Below, piece by piece: positions 44,347 through 52,746 of a DNA stretch of 64,000 nucleotides. The position numbers were made by a program, and so were the translations under genes. The notes beneath the pieces are model-generated. The model made no database searches. It saw only the letters and a list, made by a program, of their open reading frames with translations, and was not told the DNA's origin. Every line of letters starts with the position of its first letter. The stretch's first letter is position 1. This stretch comes from Paenibacillus sp. HW567 (GTDB taxonomy: Bacteria > Bacillota > Bacilli > Paenibacillales > Paenibacillaceae). The DNA is taken from assembly GCF_000374185.1 (NCBI RefSeq), contig NZ_KB910518.1, positions 1,482,546 to 1,546,545 on the forward strand, given 5' to 3'.

Positions 44347-47300
44347 TTGAAGCTTAAACAAATAGGCTATAAGCTCGTCCTCATTCTCTTAATATTAAGC
44401 CTGCTTACACCAGAGTATGCGGGAAATGTACTGGCTGCAACAGATTTGAGTAAAACGGTAACGGCCGGAAAGAACGATGCAAAACCAAAAGATGTGGTAC
44501 TACCATCACCTACGCCGTGGAATCCCAACACGGTACAGAAAGCGTTGGAACAACCAGTGCCTACTCCGACACCGACTCCGGATATGTCTTCGGTTCCTAA
44601 AGACGTGTATTCGGAAGCTAAGAGTCGGTTGCCGGATGGTCTGATTCTTACCCCCGAAGAGGCTGCAGCGTATTCGACACGCCTTTCCACTGAAGATAGC
44701 GAACAAGCACGTATTAATGCGATCAAAGCCAAATATGCAAAACCAAGCCTGAAAATGAAAAGAGCCGTTACTGAGCCTCTCCTTAGTAAAAAGGATATTC
44801 GTGAACTGATGATCCAAGGCGCACAGGTTGAGGATGTCTACGAAATTGCTTATTTAAGCGTTGAAGCCGGTCTTAATCCCTTTGAACTGCTAGCGCTCTA
44901 TACAAAAAGAGGAGTAAGCTGGGATGAACTCCGGCAGAACCTGAAGGCGAAAGGTGGCTCCACCAGTGTTACGGAGGAAGCTTACGGGGTAACGGATAAC
45001 GTCTACTCGAAGCTGGAAGATCTTATTATCAATCCAATTTCATCCTTTGCTGCTCTTTCCACGAAAAGTGTATCGACGCTGGACATGGCAATTGCCAGTG
45101 TGATTGACGATTTTAAAATGGCAGCCATTAACCAAGTCGGTAAACCGCAATATTCCGACCGGAACCTAAGTAGTGAAAGCGTAGACCCCGCTTCTGGCAC
45201 TTTGACTTGGAAGGATACGCAGATCAGTTTGCCCGGAAGGGATGGACTTGATTTGAATATTGGCGTTATGTACAATTCCAACGATTCCGAATTCATTAGT
45301 GATTCTAATATCCCCAATCTAAACCGTAATGTTCAATACGATTTGGGTACAGGGTGGAGTTTCCGGTTCCCCTCTATTACTTCCGACTATTATCATGATG
45401 GGGAAGGCGGCACCTATAGATATTACACGGATGCGATCCATGGGTTGGAGGGAGGCTTTTACGATTACAAAGGCAAGGACAAGCGTATTTTTATAGATGG
45501 TGGTTCATTCAGCAACGGAGATTTTTTGTCAACAACTTATGTTGAATATGCGGATGGAAAGAGAGAATATTTTGGAGAGCCTGGCCTATTGGGCATAGTG
45601 GATCGTTTCGGAAATACCATTACTTTTAAATATGGAGCGTATTGGCATACGGATAACTGGCAATCCAAACATTTGATCACCCAGATTATTGACAGCGTTG
45701 GGCGAGTCATTGATTTTAATTATGACTGGATTAATTCTAGGAAAGCTGAAGCCAATAAGGACCTTCCAGATGAGAATTTGACGATTACAGTAAAAGATCT
45801 GAACAAAATGGTTAGTCAGAAGGTAGTATATACTCGGGCTAGAGTAGGGTATTGGACTAAGAAATATTTGGGATTCATTGACGGTGAGGATAGATACTAT
45901 GGAGAATGGGAAGAAAAAACCTCACCGGAGCTCAAATCCATCACATTACAAAACGGGGAACAGCTTAAATTCAATTATGTACGTGGAGATTATGTATATA
46001 ACACCAAATTCAAGCCGGAAAAGCTGGATATCAAACAGAATTTCAGCTATGAAGCTGGAAACGAATTGCTATCCTCAATTGAATATCCGCATTCCCGTAC
46101 GGTCTATGAAATGGGATATCAGGCACGAAATATGGGTCCCTATGGAAGCATTGATACTCCCATTGTCAAAACGAGATATGACCAAGTTCTTACATCCGGT
46201 GTGTATAGCGGAAGATACAACGAAACAACTTACAGCTATAACGGTAGCTATGACGGATATGCAACGTATTATGGACTCAATTTAGTTCCGGCTTCTCACA
46301 CTTACTCCAGCGTTATGTATAACGTTGCCGACAATTTAAGTGTCACTCGAACCTTTAATGGCAAAGGGCAATTCCTGTCGGCAGTGAGCCAAGCGGCGAA
46401 CGGTGAAAAGAAGATCGAAAAAAATACGGTATTCCACTCCGTGATTACTCAGTTGCCTACAGCAACTGAGACTTGGGAGTATGGCCCTGGGGACACCGAT
46501 AACACGGCGAACAAGCTGTACAGTGAGACCAATTATGATGAATGGGGAAATGTCACGGCAGTCACTCGCCCACTCACGGACAGTCAGCGCAATAATCCCA
46601 CGCTGAAGGCGAGGAACACTACAACCTTTACCTATGAGTCTAATTATCATTTATTAAGTTCGAAATCATGGTATGCCAGCGAAAATGATTCATCAGCTCT
46701 TTCGGAGAGCTACACCTATACCGCACAAGGACGTGTGCAGACAGCTACGAATGCGGTGGGGGAAATGACAAGCTTCACGTATCAGAATGCACCAGATGGA
46801 ACTAGCCCACTGTACAAAGCCACCTCAGAGAAGCAAGCGGGCGGGAAAACGGTTGCGAGGTCTGTCGTGACCTATGGAGAGAAAACAGGGTATGCTTATC
46901 CAACGGTAGAAGAAGCCTATTTCAATATCGGCCAGAGAAATCAGCAGATCGTCCAAACATCGACGGCCTATGATATGGGTACGGGGAGAGTCACAGAAAA
47001 GAAGGATGGGGAGCAGCATGCGACAACCTATACTTATGATGCCATGGGCCGTCTAAAACAAGAAACACATCCTGTTCGAACCAATGCCAACGGGGAAAGA
47101 TATAGTGACGTGACCGATTACAACTACTATAATCAGTCCTCTGGGAATTTTGATTCCATCAATTCAGGGACAGAGGTCTTAAAAGTCGATTCTATTCGCA
47201 CCGTTACGAACCTTTCCAATAACAGTGTGGTTAAAACCTATGCCAACGTGCTCTATAACGGGCTGGGGCTGGCTCTGTTGGAGGAGCACTTTGATGATAA

Positions 47301-49122
47301 CGTGGGATGGGTCTTCACACAATATCATTATGACGATATGGGGCGCCCAGTGTACTCCATTGATCCAGCGGGGAATACACTTTCTGTAGGCTATGATGCC
47401 TGGGGCAGGCAGAACCGGGCAACCACGGCCAATGGAGATCTCTACATCAGTGACTATTCCCTGAAAGCGCGCACGAATACCAGCTATATTCAGGACGGGA
47501 CCACCGGCGAGAAGATGAACTATGCGGAAGACCGTTATGATCCTTGGGGGAACAAATCGTCTAGTCTAACCTATAAGGATTGGCCGAACCGGAATCAGCC
47601 GATTAGCGAGTCGTACCGGTACAATAGCTCTGGCAAGGTGACCGGGTACACGGACCCGAAGAATAACCTCAATGAAGATGGAGTCACGACCTCATTTGTA
47701 TACGATACGTTAAACCGCTTAGCTGCGGTAAAAGATGCTCTAAATCAGACGACTAACTATTCCTATGACGGCAACGGGCAGCTCACCAAGGTAACCATTC
47801 AAGCTAAGGGTGGCACGCCGCAAACGCTGAACACAAAAACGTATAACGAACTGGGCTTACTTGCCGTGAAACAGGATGGAGCCTCGCAAAGTGAAAGCTA
47901 TTCCTACAACAGCTTAGGTCAACTAATAAGCAAAACAGATCGCAACGGCAGTACGTTTGGGTATGCTTACGACGAAAGCGGGCAACTGATAAAAAGCACG
48001 ATCAACGGTACAATTAATAATGTGGCCCAAACCCAGGAAACGAATGTGATTTTCGGCAAGGATAATCCGCGAAACCAGGTGATTCAAACTCTCACGAATA
48101 ACCAGGTAACCGCCACCCAAACGCAAGTGATGGATAGCTTGGGTCAAGTGCGCTCGACCTACTCAGTTGGCGGTAATCACTCAGCGTTCATACTGAATCA
48201 GAGAGATGTACTGGGACGGATGACACAGATCAACGACAGCTATATGGGATTTTACACGAACTATCAATATAACAAACAGCGACTGGACAAAATACAAACC
48301 AATGGCAGTTCGACGCTTACCAGTGATGCTTCCAACAATGTTAGGTACAGCTACTTGGCGAACAATCTGGTGAAGTCGATTACGTATCCGACGCTCACGG
48401 ATAACAGTATACTAAAGACAGAATACACGTATAACAAAGCGCTAGGCTGGATCGAGAGCATGAGTAATACGAAGGGGACTTCTGTTCTTTCGAGCTATAG
48501 CTATGGTTATGACAACAATGGCAATCGAGTTACGGTAAGCGAGTTGCGCAAAGGCAGCAACACGGCACAAACAACAAACTATGGCTATGATGCGCTAAAC
48601 CGCTTGGTGTCGATTACGCGTCCAGATGGTGGGAAAACCATGTATACCTACGACCTGCGAGGCAATCGGCAAACTTTATCCGACACGAGCAGTTTGAGTT
48701 TGGATACCACAGATACGAGTTATGCGTATGACTTGCAGAACACCTTAACCTCAGTCACCAAAGGGGGGAGTACAACCAGCTTCCAGTATTATGCCGATGG
48801 CCTGCGGTACATGAAGACAAACGGAAATACGCAGACACAGGTCAACTACAATTTAAATGGGCAGGTCTTGTCGGAAGAAAAGATCGTAGGCGGCGTCTAC
48901 GTGGAACAAGCAAGCTTTGTCCGTGGAGACCGGGTGCTGGTGAAGAAGGACAAGAAGGCATCCAAGGACTATTATTACCTATATAACGGTCACGGAGATG
49001 TCGTACAGATTGTTGACACAAACGGCGAGATTAAGAACAATTATGTGTTCGATGAATGGGGGGATATTACTTCTCAGAAAGAGGAGATTTCGAACTCCTT
49101 CAAGTACACGGGAGTGAGCTAA
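44347..49122 (+). CDS. Large secreted Rhs/YD-repeat protein, truncated before its toxin tip
   Basis: A 1591-codon frame starting at TTG 44347 with AGGGGAG 6 bases upstream. In order: signal peptide to about residue 29; a Pro/Thr-rich linker (PVPTPTPTPD); a helical domain at about 145-200 (LSKKDIRELMIQGAQVEDVY...SWDELRQNL); an Rhs N-terminal module from DPASGTLTWKDTQISLPGRDG; then about 1100 residues of YD repeats that would build the hollow shell enclosing a toxin. The frame stops at TAA 49120-49122, at SNSFKYTGVS, whereas the close paralogue at 58611 continues AGESYDPETGLYYLRARYYDP. A five-base duplication causes this. The product would be a shell without its conserved C-terminal cleavage region or toxin. 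Confidence 0.85.
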   Translation: MKLKQIGYKLVLILLILSLLTPEYAGNVLAATDLSKTVTAGKNDAKPKDVVLPSPTPWNPNTVQKALEQPVPTPTPTPDMSSVPKDVYSEAKSRLPDGLILTPEEAAAYSTRLSTEDSEQARINAIKAKYAKPSLKMKRAVTEPLLSKKDIRELMIQGAQVEDVYEIAYLSVEAGLNPFELLALYTKRGVSWDELRQNLKAKGGSTSVTEEAYGVTDNVYSKLEDLIINPISSFAALSTKSVSTLDMAIASVIDDFKMAAINQVGKPQYSDRNLSSESVDPASGTLTWKDTQISLPGRDGLDLNIGVMYNSNDSEFISDSNIPNLNRNVQYDLGTGWSFRFPSITSDYYHDGEGGTYRYYTDAIHGLEGGFYDYKGKDKRIFIDGGSFSNGDFLSTTYVEYADGKREYFGEPGLLGIVDRFGNTITFKYGAYWHTDNWQSKHLITQIIDSVGRVIDFNYDWINSRKAEANKDLPDENLTITVKDLNKMVSQKVVYTRARVGYWTKKYLGFIDGEDRYYGEWEEKTSPELKSITLQNGEQLKFNYVRGDYVYNTKFKPEKLDIKQNFSYEAGNELLSSIEYPHSRTVYEMGYQARNMGPYGSIDTPIVKTRYDQVLTSGVYSGRYNETTYSYNGSYDGYATYYGLNLVPASHTYSSVMYNVADNLSVTRTFNGKGQFLSAVSQAANGEKKIEKNTVFHSVITQLPTATETWEYGPGDTDNTANKLYSETNYDEWGNVTAVTRPLTDSQRNNPTLKARNTTTFTYESNYHLLSSKSWYASENDSSALSESYTYTAQGRVQTATNAVGEMTSFTYQNAPDGTSPLYKATSEKQAGGKTVARSVVTYGEKTGYAYPTVEEAYFNIGQRNQQIVQTSTAYDMGTGRVTEKKDGEQHATTYTYDAMGRLKQETHPVRTNANGERYSDVTDYNYYNQSSGNFDSINSGTEVLKVDSIRTVTNLSNNSVVKTYANVLYNGLGLALLEEHFDDNVGWVFTQYHYDDMGRPVYSIDPAGNTLSVGYDAWGRQNRATTANGDLYISDYSLKARTNTSYIQDGTTGEKMNYAEDRYDPWGNKSSSLTYKDWPNRNQPISESYRYNSSGKVTGYTDPKNNLNEDGVTTSFVYDTLNRLAAVKDALNQTTNYSYDGNGQLTKVTIQAKGGTPQTLNTKTYNELGLLAVKQDGASQSESYSYNSLGQLISKTDRNGSTFGYAYDESGQLIKSTINGTINNVAQTQETNVIFGKDNPRNQVIQTLTNNQVTATQTQVMDSLGQVRSTYSVGGNHSAFILNQRDVLGRMTQINDSYMGFYTNYQYNKQRLDKIQTNGSSTLTSDASNNVRYSYLANNLVKSITYPTLTDNSILKTEYTYNKALGWIESMSNTKGTSVLSSYSYGYDNNGNRVTVSELRKGSNTAQTTNYGYDALNRLVSITRPDGGKTMYTYDLRGNRQTLSDTSSLSLDTTDTSYAYDLQNTLTSVTKGGSTTSFQYYADGLRYMKTNGNTQTQVNYNLNGQVLSEEKIVGGVYVEQASFVRGDRVLVKKDKKASKDYYYLYNGHGDVVQIVDTNGEIKNNYVFDEWGDITSQKEEISNSFKYTGVS

Positions 49123-49126
49123 GCTA
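49117..49126 (+). repeat. Tandem duplication of AGCTA that frameshifts the Rhs gene
   Basis: AGCTAAGCTA here corresponds to a single AGCTA in the paralogue near 63330. The extra five bases create the TAA that ends the core frame; the homologous sequence resumes in another frame right after. Confidence 0.85.
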
Positions 49127-49880
49127 TGATCCAGAAACCGGGCTTTATTATCTGCGGGCGCGGTATTATGATCCAAGTATCGGTCGGTTATTAAATGAGG
49201 ATACGGTTGAGGGGCAGATTGATAATCCGCTGAGTTTGAATTTGTATACGTATGTTGTAAATAATCCATTAATTTATACAGACCCTACTGGATATATGAA
49301 TACTAGAGGGGCTAACAGTATCGGGGCAGATGATAGTTCATATGGTGAAGGTCAGGAGTTTGAGTATTTTTCTGAAATGAATCAGTTCGAGCTAACTCAA
49401 ATCATGGGAGACGATAGATATTCCATGGATGTAAGAGGTTCAGCGGCAGCGGAGTTTATAAAGAGAAATTTCATGCTTGTGGAAAATGGTGCTGTTTAGG
49501 TATCAAAGCATTAATAAATGGCGCGAAGAAAGCGATAAAAGCTGAGGAAGCTGTTAAGGCTACGACAAACAGTGCAAAGGGGTTAATTGGGAAAGACTTT
49601 GAGGATTTTCTAGTTAAAACGTTGCAAGGTAGAGGAAGCTTCAAGATGCAAGGTAGAGAATTTGATGGGGCTGTAGATAATATTTGGTGTGAAGCAAAAT
49701 CTGGAGGATATTGAAATCAGATTACAAGTTCAACTGATAGACTGAGTAAGTTTAATCAGACATGGGAAGTAGATTGAAAATTGCAACTTAGAATGGTGCA
49801 GCATATGAGCTGCACTCTAACACTCCAATCCCAGAAGCGATTAAAGATTCTCAAAGGGTATTAAATTTACTGAGTGGTAA
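49123..49880 (+). pseudogene. Displaced and degenerate Rhs C-terminus with PD-(D/E)xK-type nuclease tip
   Basis: Just after the frameshift the conserved Rhs end continues in another frame: YDPETGLYYLRARYYDPSIG and NPLIYTDPTGY, then a unique tip. That frame stops at 49499. A further frame from 49499 encodes GKDFEDFLVKTLQGRG and GREFDGAVDNIWCEAKSGGY; Asp in FDG followed by Glu-Ala-Lys fits the active site of restriction-endonuclease-fold toxins. It is interrupted by TGA at 49712 (likely once TGG) and by later stops and frameshifts before IPEAIKDSQRVLNLL. At least four lesions. Confidence 0.75.
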
Positions 49881-49897
49881 TAAGAAGGAGGGAACTT

Positions 49898-50345
49898 ATG
49901 TCAATATCAGCCTCAATAAATATTCATTTAGGCGAGCGTAGTCGTGCAAATTTATCACTTCCTGATTTATTTCAGAATTTTGTGAATGAAGGTTGGGATT
50001 ACGTAAACAGTAATGGGGAGGTTACAATACTACCTTTAGGTGATGTTGATGATTTCGATTGGACCTCTGCCACTCTCAATAGTGACACACTCTTTGATAT
50101 CTTAAAAAAAGCAGGAACAAAAGGAGATAATTGGAGTTGAATTAATGCGAGCAGATTCAGAAGTTGGATGTGAATTGTTAATATTTAATACCAATCATAT
50201 GATGTTTAGTTTATCGGTAGCAAGAAAGAAAATTAAAGTAAAAGATGATATCGACATCACTGATTTTAGTTAGTATTTGGATAGTATTTTGCCAGTATTT
50301 GAAAATTTACAGGTAGAACAAATAAAATGTGAACAATTGCTATAA
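49898..50345 (+). pseudogene. Degenerate immunity gene for the Rhs nuclease tip
   Basis: ATG 49898 with AAGGAGG upstream, directly after the toxin tip, encodes MSISASINIHLGERSRANL...LFDILKKAGTKGDNWS, then stops at 50140. A shift of one base restores MRADSEVGCELLIFNTNHMM...ITDFS, then TAG (probably once TGG), then YLDSILPVFENLQ to TAA 50345. Size (about 145 residues if repaired), acidity and position are those of a polymorphic-toxin immunity protein. I do not recognise the immunity family. Confidence 0.65.
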
Positions 50346-50422
50346 CGACTAATTAATTAGTTTATTAAAAAATGTTTGGTGCATAAGTAGATCTGCTGCT
50401 GCAAAATCATATTTTTGTATTA

Positions 50423-50463
50423 AGAACCTTGATCGGCTTTTGCCTTTCAAGGTTTCTTTTTTT
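50423..50463 (+). terminator. Terminator after the immunity pseudogene
   Basis: AAGAACCTTGA pairs with TTCAAGGTTTCTT around a 14-base loop, followed by a T run. Confidence 0.75.
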
Positions 50464-50512
50464 AGTAGGGCGATCCTGTGTTGAATAAACCCACCTGTTA
50501 CTGCTAATCCAT

Positions 50513-50555
50513 AATGTCCAGAGATAGACGGTATAAAATGTCCTGCTATTGACGG
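50513..50555. repeat. Two 19-bp direct repeats, possible transposon end
   Basis: AATGTCCAGAGATAGACGG (50513-50531) and AATGTCCTGCTATTGACGG (50537-50555) share 14 of 19 positions, 24 bases apart. Short repeated transposase sites at the ends are usual for elements that encode an AAA ATPase helper, such as the remnant next to them. Confidence 0.5.
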
Positions 50556-50592
50556 CCATGCTATCCGCAGTAGGATAGAAAAGCAGGGAGAA

Positions 50593-50990
50593 TCATGCCA
50601 ATTCTCCCTGGATCACACGCTTCACCATATGGTCATCTACAATCCGGCGCTTGTGCTGTGTACCGTAGAGCAAGGCGTGGGTACACAACTTGTACACCAG
50701 TCGGGCGGCTCCGCTGGAAAAGCGGTAGATTTCATCCATCACCGCCTCCAACTCATGCTCTGAACCCACCGCGCTAAGATGCAGGCTCATATACGCCCCC
50801 CATCTCCGCATGGTCCGTGCGAAGATAACACTGCATATCAATTCGCTGGCGAATCGCCGCATACGCAAATAACCCCAACCGGTTCTGCGAAATCCATTTT
50901 CAAGTTCAGCAGAAATTGTAGTTCTTTCAGGATTTTCCAGTCAGCCAATGATCATCATTGACCACGACCGGCTAAAGCAAATGAATGCCC
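50593..50990 (-). pseudogene. Remnant of an ExeA/TniB-like AAA ATPase from a transposable element
   Basis: The minus strand encodes, in two frames, NDDHWLTGKILKELQFLLN and then AAIRQRIDMQCYL, and finally the longest open piece SEHELEAVMDEIYRFSSGAARLVYKLCTHALL...RRIVDDHMVKRVIQGELA ending at 50593. This is the C-terminal lid region of the ATPases that accompany some DDE transposases. The N-terminal part and any transposase gene are missing. It lies between the dead toxin-immunity pair and another dead secreted-protein gene. Confidence 0.7.
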
Positions 50991-51193
50991 CACATTAGTT
51001 AAATCTCCCGTTTTAACTTCCGTTTTGTGTCATACGGTAAAGTTATGACTTACACCCTGAAGTGGCACGGCGTCTGTTTTGAAACCACAGGTAGATTTAA
51101 CTATAATTAGAAGGGGATATCTGTTACATTATACTAGTAATTTCCTTTCGATTAATACATACATAGCAAACAAATGAATGTGGAGGTTTTTTT

Positions 51194-52348
51194 GTGAATA
51201 TTAAGATGTGGCCAAATTCAGGTAAACTAGGAACAATTAGTCGCTTTATCTTAGCACTAGGTTTACTTTTAACTATGAGTTCAACTCTCGGCGCTGATAA
51301 AATAAGTGCCACGACTTCAACAGGCTAGGCTAAACACCTTGGACTTGGAATTCAAGCGCAAGAATACTTGAGGACAACAGCAATATGTGGTTTGCCGATG
51401 TAAACGGAGATGGTAAGGCAGATATGATTACTAAGGGTGAGGCAGGGGCATGGAATGCAGGATATATATATGTATCTCTTAGTAATGGAAAAGTATATTC
51501 GGGGTGGACCTGGAATTCGAGCGCAAGAGTACTTGAAGACAATAGCAAGCTATGGCTTGATGATGTTAATGGAGATGGTAAAACGGATTTGATCTCTAAA
51601 GGTGAAGCCGGAGCATGGAATGCAGGCGTTGTATGTGTGGCTTTGAGCAACGGAACTGGCTACCCAACATGGACGTGGAGTTCGGGGAAACGAATGATTG
51701 ATGATAACAGTACCATGTGGCTTGCAGATGTAAACGGAGATGGCAGGACCGATCTGCTTATCAAAGGTCAAGCTGGTGCTGCGAATGCAGGTTTTGTATA
51801 TGTTTCCTTAAGCACAGGGAGTAGTTACCCGTCTTGAACCTGGAATTCAGGTAGACGGATGGGATTTGGGCTCCCGTATGATTGATGACAACAGTACTAT
51901 GTGGTTTGAAGATGTAGATGGGGACGGAAAAACAGAATTGCTCACCATTGGACAAGCCGGAGCGATTAATGATGGTTGGTTATATTTTTCATTAAGTACC
52001 GGAACAGGCTTTGAACCCTGGACTTGGTACTCAGGCCGAAAGATTATTAACAATACCGCAAGCTTATGGTTGGCAGATGTTAATGGGGACGGGAAGAGTG
52101 ACGTAATAACTAAAGGAGAGGCACCTGGGCCTACGGCAGGGTATGTTTTTGTTTCTTTGAGCGCAGGTCCATTAAAAACGAAGTACGAGTACAATGCTGC
52201 GGGACAGCTCAAGAAAATAACGTATCCCGACGGGAAAAAAATCTGCTATGAATATGACAAAAATGGGAATTTAATTTGCAGAAAAAATAATCGTATAAAT
52301 GTAAGAAGCCGAAAAAGCTCATGGATTGAATTACAAGAGCTTTTTTAG
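51194..52348 (+). pseudogene. Decayed secreted VCBS/FG-GAP repeat protein with C-terminal YD motif
   Basis: GTG 51194 behind TGGAGG opens a signal peptide (RFILALGLLLTMSSTLGA) that meets TAG at 51327. The rest is spread over two further frames: four to five repeats of about 48 residues with the calcium-binding pattern LWLADVNGDGK.D.(I/L).KG and AGYVYVSLS, then at the end a single YD motif (YEYNAAGQLKKITYP...YEYDKNGNLICRK). A stop at 51835 and a frameshift near 51865 break it again. It followed the same plan as its intact neighbours. Confidence 0.85.
52313..52346 (+). terminator. Terminator after the VCBS pseudogene
   Basis: AAAAGCTC pairs with GAGCTTTT around a 16-base loop, with more T residues following. 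Confidence 0.65.
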
Positions 52349-52746
52349 TACGCCCAGCATGATCATCTCGTCGATGAAAGTCCCGAGTGGGGGGCTGGTA
52401 TGCGCCTACCCGTTGATAACTCACTGGAAAGAATGAGTGTTTAAAATTCAATCCCAAGTTTTTGGGTATTCCTTAAAACAACAAATAATCCTATATATAG
52501 GTGATTGGGTGGATTTGTAAGAAAATTGTGTCGAATATACAGAGGAATTCGACAATACAATAGTTTTTTCGACAATTTACCACCATTTTCAAAATTAGGC
52601 GAGTGTCATATGATTGTTGAGGAGTTCTGGGTTTAAGAAACTGCTATTTCAGTTGGATGAATTCAAAGCTGATTTTGTTAATATGGCCTATGCTAAGTAT
52701 CTGCTGCTTGACTTCAGATTATCTCAATCTCAGGAGTGTGAAGCTT
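52349..52746. other. Leader region of the CBM/YD gene
   Basis: About 400 bases without a gene. The first 90 bases are GC-richer and of unknown origin; the rest is AT-rich and contains three Spo0A boxes (52529-52574). A TTGTAA (52515) and TATACA (52536) 15 bases apart could be a suboptimal sigma-A promoter. Confidence 0.5.
52529..52574 (+). promoter_or_regulatory. Cluster of three perfect Spo0A boxes
   Basis: TGTCGAA (inverted) at 52529-52535 and TTCGACA at 52548-52554 and 52568-52574. Start spacings of 19 and 20 bases put all three on about the same DNA face. They overlap and follow the possible -10 at 52536. Confidence 0.6.
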
